Assembly (NCBI GenBank): GCA_030621455.1
Contig: JAUXHQ010000087.1
Span: 1 to 7,304 of the forward strand
Source of the DNA: Deltaproteobacteria bacterium
Lineage (GTDB): Bacteria > Desulfobacterota > UBA8473
Reading direction: 5' to 3'
Length of the DNA stretch: 7,304 nucleotides
Shown: piece after piece, positions 1 to 6,937 of the stretch
Position numbering within the stretch: the first letter of the stretch is position 1
Layout of the letters: every line of letters starts with the position of its first letter
The notes under the pieces: model-generated
What the model was told of the DNA's origin: nothing
Seen by the model: only the letters and a program-made list of their open reading frames with translations
The model's database searches: none
Position numbers and translations under genes: made by a program

Positions 1-2
1 AA

Positions 3-65
3 ATAGTTTCATTAAAGGGTTTTCAAACAGGTTCTCACGTCAAAAAGAAACGCGCGCTATCTTGA
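3..65 (+). CDS. Possible 3' end of an upstream gene (partial)
   Basis: This frame is open from the left edge to a TGA at 63-65, giving about 20 codons that end in lysine- and arginine-rich residues (HVKKKRALS). Its stop overlaps the TTG start of the kinase gene as TTGA, an arrangement typical of translationally coupled operon genes. The residue pattern LKGFQTG loosely recalls the end of the DUF4390 proteins often found just upstream of ntrY-like kinases in Desulfobacterota, but that identification is only a guess. The frame could also be open by chance, because the kinase's own frame is open to the edge as well. Confidence 0.35.
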   Translation: MVSLKGFQTGSHVKKKRALS

Positions 66-2305
66 GCGATCACATGGCTGCTGAAGATTCCCCAATAATC
101 AATGTTCAGGAGTCAAAGAGGCGAAAGCGTGAACGTTACATCATTCTATTCGCCACCATTCTCGTCATCCTCCTGACATTTCTCGAAATCAACTCCTCAA
201 AAGTTAGTAGCCAACTCCCTATCGCCAATAACATTCTATTCTTCGGATTACTAAATATCAATGTGATTTTGCTGCTCCTCGTGACTTTTCTGGTGGTGAG
301 GAATGTTGTAAAGCTCATATTTGAGAGAAAGAAGAATATACTGGGGGCGAAACTCCGCAGCAAATTCGTTGTAGCGTTTGTCACTCTGTCGATAGTGCCC
401 ACAGTACTCTTGTTTTTTGTGGCTGCGGGGTTTATAACCAATAGCATTGAAAACTGGTTTAGCATTCAAGTGGAGAACTCCCTACAGGAATCTCTTACAG
501 TTGCCCAAGCGTACTATCGGAATTCAGCACACAACGCCATATATTTTGGAAGACAGATAAGCCACGGTATAACGAAACAAAGGCTTTTAAGCCCAAGAAA
601 ACAGGGTTCACTTAAGAGATTTATTCAATCCAAACGGGACCAATATAATCTGGGAGCGATAGAGGTATTTTCAAACAAATCAGAAGCTTTGGTAAGAGTA
701 ATCAATCCTGAAATACCTGTGGACGACATCACTATAGCTGACCCGGGATTGATAGAGGAGGGACTAAAGGGAGACGGCACGACCAAGATTCAATCAGTAG
801 GCGACGGCGACCTGATCAGGGGTGTAGTCCCTGTCTATTCCACGCCAAATAATCTAAAAGCCGTTGGGGTAGTGATGGTAAATTACTATGTACCTCAAAG
901 GCTTGTTGCCAAAATGGCGGAGATCTCTTCCACCTTTTCAGAGTACAGGCAGCTCAAGAAGTTAAAACATCCGATAAAAGCAAGTTACTTCATAACCCTT
1001 TCCATCGTCACTTTGCTCATAATTTTTTCAGCTACGTGGTTTGGCTTTCATCTGGCGAAGGAGATCACTGTCCCGGTCCAAATACTGGCCAATGGAATTC
1101 ATGAAGTTGCAGGTGGAAACCTGGATTTTCACATAGGCCCTGTGGCAGACAATGAAATCGGTAGTCTGATGAATTCGTTCAACAAGATGACCTATGACCT
1201 GAAAGCGAGTAAGTCTATGTTGGAAGAAGCTAATATTGGATTGAAGGACACCAACGTAGAACTGGATCAACGCAGAAGATACATGGAGATAGTGCTGAAG
1301 AACGTGGCCGCCGGCGTGATCTCTATTGACAAGGAAGGAAGGGTCAGTACCATAAATAAATCAGCGGAGAAAATGTTTGTGATAAAAGCTGAAGATGTAA
1401 TAAATAAGAGCTATGGTGATGTATTTGCTCCCGAGTATGTGGACGAGGTCAGGCAATTATTAGAAGGGGCATCCGACTCTGTGGACATGACTATCAGGAA
1501 GCAGATAAGGCTGTCTTTGCCGGATGAAACCCTGACTTTGCTTATAAGTGTTACTGTATTAGAGGATGAAGACGGAAACTATATGGGTCTGGTAGTGGTC
1601 TTCAACGATTTGACCGAGGTCCAAAAGGCCCAACGAGCAGCAGCATGGAGGGAGGTAGCCCGGCGTATAGCCCATGAAATCAAGAATCCCCTGACCCCGA
1701 TACAGCTTTCGGCGCAGAGGTTAAGGAAAAGGTATTTGGCTGAATTTTCCGAGAATGGTAAGGCCTTTGATGAATGTACGAAGACCATAATCGGCCAGGT
1801 GGAAGAATTGAAGGCCTTAGTGGACGAGTTCTCAAATTTTGCCCGTTTACCTTCGAGTAATCCCCGCCCAAATGACATAAATGAGATAATTAGAGAGACC
1901 CTTGTCCTGTATCAGGAAGCCCACAAGGGGATAAATTTTGAGTTTAATGGGAAACCCGACGTGCCGATATTTGATTTGGACAGGGAGCAGATCAGGAGGG
2001 TAATAATTAATCTTCTCGACAATGCTGTGGATGCTGTGGGAAAGAGCGGAGAAGTTACTGTGGATACTTTTTATGATGAGGGCCTCCAAGTTACAAGGGT
2101 GGAGATAGCTGACACAGGTTGCGGGATTTCTCAAAAGGACAGGTCACGACTCTTCGAGCCATATTTCTCCACAAAAAAGTCAGGGACCGGTTTGGGGTTA
2201 CCCATAGTCAATACGATAGTCTCCGATCACAACGGATATATCAGGATAAAAGAAAATCAGCCTAAGGGGTCGAGGTTCATAGTTGAGCTGCCGATCGGGC
2301 TTTGA
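62..2305 (+). CDS. ntrY: NtrY-like membrane sensor histidine kinase
   Basis: This is an inner-membrane sensor kinase that should autophosphorylate and pass phosphate to the response regulator encoded 15 bp downstream. Visible order: a basic N-terminus; transmembrane segments near residues 26-42, 59-79 and 101-124; a roughly 180-residue extracytoplasmic domain; a fourth segment near 308-328; HAMP about 329-383; PAS about 404-520; then the kinase core. The H-box is AHEIKNPLTP with phospho-acceptor H538. The N-box is NLLDNAVDA (N650, N654), the G1 box DTGCGI is at 684-689, the F-box LFEPYFSTK at 697-705, and the G2 box GTGLGL at 708-713. Membrane layout, PAS and H-box match the NtrY family, and the 747-residue length is normal for it. 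All catalytic motifs are intact. The start is uncertain: TTG at 62 overlaps an upstream stop (TTGA), ATG at 74 is in frame, neither has a strong Shine-Dalgarno, and the frame stays open to the window edge. The ligand is unknown; NtrY proteins elsewhere are linked to nitrogen or redox signals. Confidence 0.95.
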   Translation: MSDHMAAEDSPIINVQESKRRKRERYIILFATILVILLTFLEINSSKVSSQLPIANNILFFGLLNINVILLLLVTFLVVRNVVKLIFERKKNILGAKLRSKFVVAFVTLSIVPTVLLFFVAAGFITNSIENWFSIQVENSLQESLTVAQAYYRNSAHNAIYFGRQISHGITKQRLLSPRKQGSLKRFIQSKRDQYNLGAIEVFSNKSEALVRVINPEIPVDDITIADPGLIEEGLKGDGTTKIQSVGDGDLIRGVVPVYSTPNNLKAVGVVMVNYYVPQRLVAKMAEISSTFSEYRQLKKLKHPIKASYFITLSIVTLLIIFSATWFGFHLAKEITVPVQILANGIHEVAGGNLDFHIGPVADNEIGSLMNSFNKMTYDLKASKSMLEEANIGLKDTNVELDQRRRYMEIVLKNVAAGVISIDKEGRVSTINKSAEKMFVIKAEDVINKSYGDVFAPEYVDEVRQLLEGASDSVDMTIRKQIRLSLPDETLTLLISVTVLEDEDGNYMGLVVVFNDLTEVQKAQRAAAWREVARRIAHEIKNPLTPIQLSAQRLRKRYLAEFSENGKAFDECTKTIIGQVEELKALVDEFSNFARLPSSNPRPNDINEIIRETLVLYQEAHKGINFEFNGKPDVPIFDLDREQIRRVIINLLDNAVDAVGKSGEVTVDTFYDEGLQVTRVEIADTGCGISQKDRSRLFEPYFSTKKSGTGLGLPIVNTIVSDHNGYIRIKENQPKGSRFIVELPIGL

Positions 2306-2307
2306 AT

Positions 2308-2314
2308 AAAAGGG
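2308..2314 (+). promoter_or_regulatory. Ribosome binding site of ntrX
   Basis: AAAAGGG ends 6 bases before the ATG at 2321, inside the 15-base gap after the ntrY stop. It is a moderate Shine-Dalgarno that fixes the ntrX start, and it suggests ntrX is translated by its own initiation as part of an ntrYX transcript. Confidence 0.6.
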
Positions 2315-2320
2315 TTTGGA

Positions 2321-3682
2321 ATGAAAAAGAGCATATTGGTAGTTGATGATGAGGAGAGTATAAGGAATTCGTTGCGTGGCGTTTTGAAAGATGAAGGCTA
2401 CAATGTGTTGTTGGCTTGTGACGGTGAGGAGGCTATAGAGAAGGCCGAAAAAGATAAGCCTAATCTGGTCCTCCTTGATATCTGGATGCCGGGGATCGAT
2501 GGGATCGAGGTGTTGAAGAAGCTAAAAGCAATGTTTCCCAGGCTCGGTGTTATTATGATCTCAGGACACGGTACCGTAGAAACGGCAGTCACGGCTACGA
2601 AACTAGGAGCATATGACTTCATAGAAAAACCGCTGTCACTCGATAAGGTTGTGTTGACAATAGAGCATGCCCTCAATCTTCAGCAATTGGAGGACGAGAA
2701 TGAGATCCTTCGTCAGAAGATTCACAAGAAGTACGAGATAATTGGTAATAGTGAAGCAATTACCAGGCTGACAGAGCAGATCACAATCGCTGCACCAACC
2801 AACGGATGGATCTTGATAGGAGGTGAGAATGGGACTGGAAAGGAGCTGGTAGCCCGTTCTATACACAGGAAGAGCCTTCGGGCCGATAATCCCTTTGTGG
2901 AAGTGAACTGCGCTGCAATCCCGGAAGAGTTGATCGAAAGTGAATTATTCGGATATGAAAAGGGGGCGTTCACCGGAGCTGTGTCGCAAAAGAAAGGAAA
3001 ATTCGACATGGCTAATGGGGGCACTATTTTTCTCGATGAGATAGCGGATATGGGCTTGAAGACCCAGGCTAAGATTTTGAGGATTCTCCAGGAACAGGAG
3101 TTTGAAAGGGTCGGCGGAACCAGAAGAATCCATATAGATGTTAGGGTGATCGCTGCCACAAATAGAGACCTGAGGAAAGAGATAGAGTTAGGTAACTTCA
3201 GGGAAGACCTCTATTACAGGTTGAATGTTATACCCCTCGAGGTTCCATCTCTTAGGGATAGAAAGGTGGATATCCCCTTATTGGTCTTGCATTTTTTGAA
3301 AGAGTTCTCCGCAGAAAACGGGTTGGAGGAGAAAGAGATATCAAATGAGGCTCTAGAGATGTTCACAGAATATGCATGGCCGGGAAATATCCGGGAGTTG
3401 AAGAACGTCATTGAAAGGTTGGTCATTATGACTCGTGCGAGGGTGATTAGAAAAGAGGACATACCGGTTCCGATAAATAGAGAACCGGAGACTGGAGAGA
3501 AGAACTGTCTTTTTGATACCGATTCCCTGAAGGCCGCCAGGGATGGATTTGAAAAGCAATTCATCGAAGAAAAATTGAGGGGGTTTGGTGATAACGTGTC
3601 AAAAACAGCCCAGGCCATCGGTATTGAAAGAAGCCACTTACACAGAAAGATCAAGAGCTTAGGTATAGAGGTGACAAGGTAG
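2321..3682 (+). CDS. ntrX: NtrX-like sigma54-dependent response regulator
   Basis: This is a cytoplasmic transcription activator of the NtrC/NtrX class and the evident partner of the preceding kinase. The receiver domain spans about 1-118, with acidic residues D9 and D10, phospho-acceptor D53 (LLDIWMPG), S81 in ISGHG, and K103 in IEKP. A short linker leads to the AAA+ domain (about 140-375). That domain has Walker A GENGTGKE at 168-175, the sigma54-contacting GAFTGA loop at 215-220, Walker B GTIFLDE at 234-240, and arginine-finger candidates R294 and R300 in FREDLYYR. The C-terminal Fis-type helix-turn-helix (about 421-449) ends in [13 protein letters not shown], a form characteristic of NtrX rather than NtrC. 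The 453-residue length is typical and no key residue is missing. It should drive sigma54 promoters when phosphorylated; no sigma54 promoter is recognisable in this window, so its targets are unknown. It lies in the same reading frame as ntrY, separated by one TGA and five sense codons. Confidence 0.96.
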   Translation: MKKSILVVDDEESIRNSLRGVLKDEGYNVLLACDGEEAIEKAEKDKPNLVLLDIWMPGIDGIEVLKKLKAMFPRLGVIMISGHGTVETAVTATKLGAYDFIEKPLSLDKVVLTIEHALNLQQLEDENEILRQKIHKKYEIIGNSEAITRLTEQITIAAPTNGWILIGGENGTGKELVARSIHRKSLRADNPFVEVNCAAIPEELIESELFGYEKGAFTGAVSQKKGKFDMANGGTIFLDEIADMGLKTQAKILRILQEQEFERVGGTRRIHIDVRVIAATNRDLRKEIELGNFREDLYYRLNVIPLEVPSLRDRKVDIPLLVLHFLKEFSAENGLEEKEISNEALEMFTEYAWPGNIRELKNVIERLVIMTRARVIRKEDIPVPINREPETGEKNCLFDTDSLKAARDGFEKQFIEEKLRGFGDNVSKTAQAIGIERSHLHRKIKSLGIEVTR

Positions 3683-3701
3683 AGAGACAAAAAAAAGAAA
3701 T

Positions 3702-3708
3702 GGAGGGG
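3702..3708 (+). promoter_or_regulatory. Strong ribosome binding site of the mutase gene
   Basis: GGAGGGG sits 5 bases before the ATG at 3714 and is the strongest plus-strand Shine-Dalgarno in the window. It follows an A-rich stretch (AAAAAAAAGAAA) in the 31-base gap after ntrX and clearly decides the start. It implies higher translation of the mutase than of the regulators upstream. Confidence 0.8.
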
Positions 3709-3713
3709 TTAAA

Positions 3714-5375
3714 ATGGGTTTTGAACATGCGGATTTGAGAGAAGAATTTGACAGATGGAATGATGGAGTTGAAAAAGCTCTGACTAAACGTCCTGAAAGG
3801 AAAGAGAGCTTTGATAGTACCTCCGGTATCGAGTTCAAGAGGGCTTTTACCCCATTGGATGTGGACAGCATAGACTACCTCAGGGACATAGGGTTTCCAT
3901 CGAAATACCCTTTTACAAGAGGGGTACAGCCCACCATGTATCGTGGGAGGTTCTGGACGATGAGGCAGTATGCTGGATTTGGCACTGCAGAGGACACCAA
4001 CAAACGTTATAAGTACCTTCTGGAACAAGGTCAGACTGGTCTCAGTGTTGCCTTCGATCTACCTACCCAGATAGGTTATGACTCCGACCAACCACTGAGT
4101 CTGGGGGAAGTGGGTAAATGCGGGGTTGCGATTGACTCAATGGCGGATATGGAGACTCTCTTTGACGGGATTCCCATGGATAAGGTTAGTACGTCGATGA
4201 CGATCAACTCGACAGCCGCCATCCTCCTTGCCATGTATATAGGGGTTGCCGAAAAACAGGGGGTGGCTCTCGACAAACTGAACGGAACGATTCAAAACGA
4301 TATTTTGAAGGAATACGTAGCCAGGGGGACCTACATATTCCCACCGAAGGAATCCATGCGAATCATCACGGATATATTTGCATTCTGTAAGGACAATATA
4401 CCCCGTTGGAATACTATCAGTATCAGCGGTTATCATATCCGAGAAGCCGGATCTTCAGCTGTTCAGGAAGTGGCTTTCACGTTGGCAAATGGTATTGCCT
4501 ACGTGGAGGCTGCCATCAAGGTGGGCCTAAACGTGGATGATTTTGCTTCTCGTCTCTCTTTCTTCTTCAATGCGCACAACAATATCATCGAAGAAGTTGC
4601 CAAATTCAGGGCTGCGAGGAAGTTGTGGGCGAAGATAATGAAGGAGAGGTTCGGAGCGAAGAAGGATAAATCATGCACCTTGAGATTCCACACCCAGACG
4701 GCTGGTTGCACCCTTACGGCCCAACAGCCGACCAATAACATAGTCAGGGTGGCATTCCAGGCATTGGCTGCCGTTCTAGGGGGATCGCAGTCCCTTCATA
4801 CTAATTCCTTTGATGAGGCGCTGGCATTACCCTCTGAAGATGCAGTCAGGACAGCGCTTCGAACCCAACAGGTCATCGCCTATGAGAGCGGTGTGGCCGA
4901 TATTGTGGACCCGCTGGCAGGTTCCTATGCTGTTGAATCATTAACAGACACTATTGAAAAGAAGGCCTTGAAGTACATTGAGAAGATAGACTCTCTGGGT
5001 GGGGCGATAAAGGCGATAGAAACGGCGTATATGCAGAAAGAGATAGGCGACAGCGCCTATGATTATCAGATGAGTGTGGAGAAGAAAGGTAGTATAATTG
5101 TCGGATTAAATCAATTTATGATGGAAGAGTCGCCCCCGAGCAATCTCCTAAGGGTCAATCCTCAGGTTGGTAAACTGCAGCAGGAGAAGTTGGAAAAGGT
5201 AAAGAAAGAAAGGGACAACACGAAGGTCGACAAGTCACTCAAAGAATTGGAAGGTGTGGCACGTGGGGAAGACAATCTGATGCCGATCATAGTGGAGGCT
5301 GTGAAAAACTACGCTACTTTGGGTGAAATTTCTGATACGCTCAGGGGTGTTTTTGGTGAATATCGAGAGGCATAG
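3714..5375 (+). CDS. Methylmalonyl-CoA mutase, large (catalytic) subunit, split type
   Basis: The product is the TIM-barrel catalytic subunit of an adenosylcobalamin-dependent mutase interconverting (R)-methylmalonyl-CoA and succinyl-CoA, used in propionate, odd-chain and branched-chain metabolism. At 553 residues it ends after the barrel and linker ([10 protein letters not shown]), so the B12-binding domain must come from a separate small subunit. Landmarks in order: [12 protein letters not shown] at 68-79, [10 protein letters not shown] at 81-90, SVAFDLPTQ at 111-119, [11 protein letters not shown] at 191-201, [11 protein letters not shown] at 236-246, and [10 protein letters not shown] at 360-369. 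Aligned by eye to the Propionibacterium enzyme, Y86, R204 and H241 match Y89, R207 and H244, which set methylmalonyl specificity. Isobutyryl-CoA mutase has Phe and Gln at the first two positions, and hydroxyisobutyryl-CoA mutase has Ile and Gln. A113 also argues against the hydroxyisobutyryl type, which carries Asp there. The gene follows ntrX by 31 bp with no visible terminator and may share its transcript. Its end overlaps the convergent hydrolase gene by 35 bp. No small subunit, epimerase or MeaB gene is nearby. Confidence 0.95.
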   Translation: MGFEHADLREEFDRWNDGVEKALTKRPERKESFDSTSGIEFKRAFTPLDVDSIDYLRDIGFPSKYPFTRGVQPTMYRGRFWTMRQYAGFGTAEDTNKRYKYLLEQGQTGLSVAFDLPTQIGYDSDQPLSLGEVGKCGVAIDSMADMETLFDGIPMDKVSTSMTINSTAAILLAMYIGVAEKQGVALDKLNGTIQNDILKEYVARGTYIFPPKESMRIITDIFAFCKDNIPRWNTISISGYHIREAGSSAVQEVAFTLANGIAYVEAAIKVGLNVDDFASRLSFFFNAHNNIIEEVAKFRAARKLWAKIMKERFGAKKDKSCTLRFHTQTAGCTLTAQQPTNNIVRVAFQALAAVLGGSQSLHTNSFDEALALPSEDAVRTALRTQQVIAYESGVADIVDPLAGSYAVESLTDTIEKKALKYIEKIDSLGGAIKAIETAYMQKEIGDSAYDYQMSVEKKGSIIVGLNQFMMEESPPSNLLRVNPQVGKLQQEKLEKVKKERDNTKVDKSLKELEGVARGEDNLMPIIVEAVKNYATLGEISDTLRGVFGEYREA

Positions 5376-6135
5376 AGTTGACCTTCTTCAGCCATGTTAG
5401 GGCGCCGGTGATCGCCCTTTCGTCTGTTCGGATTCTGTGTTCAGCTCCTTTGATCAACAATATATCTTTGGGGTTCTTGGCTTTTTCGTAGAGGTTCCAT
5501 GCATGGCTTACGTCAACCGTGTCGTCGTTGGTTCCGTGAATTATGAGCACAGGTCTCGGTGAAATTCCATCAACCCACTTGATTGGGCTGATATCTTTAA
5601 AACCTTTTACCCATTCTTCGACTGACCCGGGATAGCCCTGATCTCGTATGATTCCAATCGTTTTAGCCTGACTGATGAATGAGTTGACCCTTTCAGGCTC
5701 GTAAATAAGGCTAAACTCTGATGGACAGGCACATATTACGAGGGAAGAGATCCTTGGATCGTGGGCGGTCACGTACACGGATACGGCAGCGCCTCCACTG
5801 AATCCCATCAGTGAGATGCGCTCCTTGTCTATCTCTGGTCGGTTGAAGAGAAAATCCATCACTGCAGCGAGGTCTCGAGTCCAGCCAAAGATGTCAAAAT
5901 TGCCATCGCTTTCACCGGCTCCTCTGAAATTAAAGATCAAAGCACCAAAGCCCTCCGCGCAGAACCTTTCAGCAAGGAGTTGATAGCCTCTGTCTGTTGG
6001 ATCTTTTACCCGTCCGGGGATACCGTGGCATAGACAAACAGTCGGATATGTTTCCGCTACCTCAACTTCAGGCAGGTAAATTTCCAATACTATTCGCAGG
6101 CCATCCACAATCAAAGACCTTTTATCTTTAATCAT
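5341..6135 (-). CDS. Alpha/beta hydrolase (esterase or peptidase-like), specificity unknown
   Basis: This is a predicted cytoplasmic serine hydrolase of 264 residues; no signal peptide or membrane segment is visible. Alpha/beta-hydrolase features appear in the expected order: HGIPG at 38-42 (oxyanion-hole HG motif), [10 protein letters not shown] at 69-78, the nucleophile elbow GFSGG with S113, HGTNDD with candidate acid D204 or D205, and GAEH with H233. The catalytic triad is therefore complete. The HG-x-PG and RG-x-GxS-xG motifs suit the acylaminoacyl-peptidase or short-chain esterase branches, but the substrate cannot be told. I chose the ATG at 6133-6135 because a G-rich Shine-Dalgarno precedes it and the conserved fold begins just after. 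The frame extends upstream to a TTG at 6243, but that codon is part of the probable -35 element. The gene converges on the mutase, and only the last ten or so residues, beyond the hydrolase fold, overlap it. It is apparently monocistronic in this window. Confidence 0.88.
   Translation of the reverse strand: MIKDKRSLIVDGLRIVLEIYLPEVEVAETYPTVCLCHGIPGRVKDPTDRGYQLLAERFCAEGFGALIFNFRGAGESDGNFDIFGWTRDLAAVMDFLFNRPEIDKERISLMGFSGGAAVSVYVTAHDPRISSLVICACPSEFSLIYEPERVNSFISQAKTIGIIRDQGYPGSVEEWVKGFKDISPIKWVDGISPRPVLIIHGTNDDTVDVSHAWNLYEKAKNPKDILLIKGAEHRIRTDERAITGALTWLKKVNSMPLDIHQKHP
5399..5421 (+). terminator. Weak candidate terminator hairpin after the mutase gene
   Basis: AGGGCG at 5399-5404 and CGCCCT at 5413-5418 can form a 6-bp GC-rich stem with an 8-base loop. 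It starts 24 bases after the mutase stop but is followed by only two further T residues. It lies inside the opposing hydrolase coding region, so the pairing may be accidental. It is the only hairpin I could find at this gene end. Confidence 0.22.
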
Positions 6136-6140
6136 CCTTT

Positions 6141-6147
6141 TCCCCCT
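6141..6147 (-). promoter_or_regulatory. Ribosome binding site of the hydrolase gene
   Basis: On the minus strand the sequence reads AAGGGGGAAAAGG and then ATG, giving a purine-rich Shine-Dalgarno within about 12 bases of the chosen start. A second candidate, AAAAAGGAG, lies about 15 bases further upstream without a start codon at a useful distance. Confidence 0.55.
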
Positions 6148-6214
6148 TATCGTGTCTCCTTTTTCAATATAATAAATACAGGCTGAATAATGATCCCGCC
6201 AAGTTGTAACCCTC

Positions 6215-6243
6215 AGTATAGTTAATCCACAATTTAGTTGCAA
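6215..6243 (-). promoter_or_regulatory. Sigma70-like promoter for the hydrolase gene
   Basis: Reading the minus strand, TTGCAA (6238-6243, 4 of 6 matches to TTGACA) is followed after exactly 17 bases by TATACT (6215-6220, 5 of 6 matches to TATAAT). Transcription would start near 6208, leaving a 5' leader of roughly 70 bases before the ATG at 6135. The -35 hexamer is self-complementary and is also used by the opposing candidate promoter. Confidence 0.55.
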
Positions 6244-6266
6244 ACAAAAAATTTACTTGATATTAT
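6238..6266 (+). promoter_or_regulatory. Sigma70-like promoter for the HNH and rluD-like genes
   Basis: TTGCAA at 6238-6243 is followed after exactly 17 bases by TATTAT (6261-6266, 5 of 6 matches to TATAAT). The spacer carries an AAAAAATTT tract. Transcription would start near 6273, about 50 bases before the preferred HNH start. A second, weaker pairing is TTGATA (6257-6262) with TATGTT (6280-6285), also 17 bases apart. The AT-rich base composition raises the chance of accidental matches. Confidence 0.45.
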
Positions 6267-6325
6267 CTGATGTTAAATATATGTTAATATACAAATCTGA
6301 AAAGCATTTTGTGTGCGTCTCCAAT

Positions 6326-6922
6326 ATGATAAACTCAAATGTCTTAGTCCTCAATAGATCCTATTTGCCCGTCCACGTCACCACGGTCAGGAGGGCATTT
6401 TCGTTGTTATACCAGGGGATTGCCAAGGCGGTCAATTCCCAGTTCGAGACCTTTGATTTCGAGAGTTGGAGGGATTTGAGTTTAGAACAACACGACGAAA
6501 CTCTGGGTCTTGTTGACAGGGTGATAAAGATTCCCAGGGTTATACTCCTGCTAACCTATGATAGAATACCAAAGACCCAGGTGAGATTTACGAGAGCAAA
6601 CATATATGCAAGAGACAAGAACACTTGTCAATATTGCAGTGGCGTTTTCCCGAAGAATGAATTGACTCTCGATCATGTTGTACCACGTGTACGCGGAGGG
6701 ACCAGTTGCTGGAAAAATGTGGTCTGCTGTTGCGTTCTCTGCAATAAGAAGAAGGGTGGTAAACTGCCGCGAGAGATCGGCATGAGACTCCTCAAACCAC
6801 CCGGTAAGCCCCACTGGACTCCATTCTTCAAAGTTTCCCTGCAGGATATAAGACGGAGAGAGTGGGAAACATTTCTGAGCATGGTGGATCTCTCGTACTG
6901 GAACACAGAGCTAACAGAGTAA
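6326..6922 (+). CDS. Solitary HNH endonuclease-family protein
   Basis: The product is a 198-residue protein with an N-terminal domain opening VLVLNRSYLPVHVTTVRR and a C-terminal McrA/HNH-type zinc-bound beta-beta-alpha nuclease fold. Two cysteine pairs, C101-C104 (CQYC) and C136-C139 (CVLC), should hold the zinc. LDHVVP gives D116 and catalytic H117, WKNVV gives N131, and CN-KKK gives N140 in the last HNH position, as in many members. It resembles the compact HNH proteins found singly in many bacterial chromosomes, whose biological job is not established. No methyltransferase or other restriction partner lies nearby. The ATG at 6326 is chosen because the conserved region starts a few residues later. 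In-frame alternatives are GTG at 6311, ATG at 6281 and TTG at 6257, and none, including 6326, has a clear Shine-Dalgarno. It is followed after 15 bp by the rluD-like gene, so the two are probably co-transcribed. DNA cleavage is inferred from motifs. Confidence 0.88.
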   Translation: MINSNVLVLNRSYLPVHVTTVRRAFSLLYQGIAKAVNSQFETFDFESWRDLSLEQHDETLGLVDRVIKIPRVILLLTYDRIPKTQVRFTRANIYARDKNTCQYCSGVFPKNELTLDHVVPRVRGGTSCWKNVVCCCVLCNKKKGGKLPREIGMRLLKPPGKPHWTPFFKVSLQDIRRREWETFLSMVDLSYWNTELTE

Positions 6923-6937
6923 TTTCTCAATAATCTT

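Larger units (their letters stand above)
6136..6325. other. AT-rich divergent intergenic region
   Basis: These 190 bases separate the divergent hydrolase and HNH genes and are markedly richer in A and T than the flanks. They hold the two candidate promoters described separately, an A-tract at 6244-6254, and three GTTAA boxes at 6221, 6272 and 6283. The last two belong to an imperfect tandem repeat of about 11 bases. I see no terminator, riboswitch or small RNA signature here. Confidence 0.6.

Noticed and set aside
2022..2040. Short tandem repeat CTGTGGATGCTGTGG in the kinase gene
   Set aside because: It encodes the conserved N-box residues (AVDAV), so the similarity follows from the protein sequence.
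2722..3159. A 145-codon open frame on the minus strand opposite ntrX
   Set aside because: It is antisense to the AAA+ domain, its translation has no recognisable motif, and the plus strand fully explains the region. The same applies to the 158-codon minus frame at 3214-3690 and the 125-codon one at 3651-4028.
6136..6243. A longer hydrolase starting at TTG 6243 (36 extra residues)
   Set aside because: The added residues carry no conserved feature, the TTG is part of the probable -35 element, and a good ribosome site precedes the ATG at 6135.
6257..6325. A longer HNH protein starting at TTG 6257 or ATG 6281
   Set aside because: The extra residues are poorly structured and AT-driven, and they overlap the probable promoter. 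The conserved region begins right after ATG 6326. ATG 6281 cannot be fully excluded.
6136..6325. Sigma54 (-24/-12) promoter that NtrX might activate
   Set aside because: I looked for GG and GC separated by 10 bases in a TGGCAC/TTGC context on both strands here and in the 31-base ntrX-mutase gap, and found no acceptable match.
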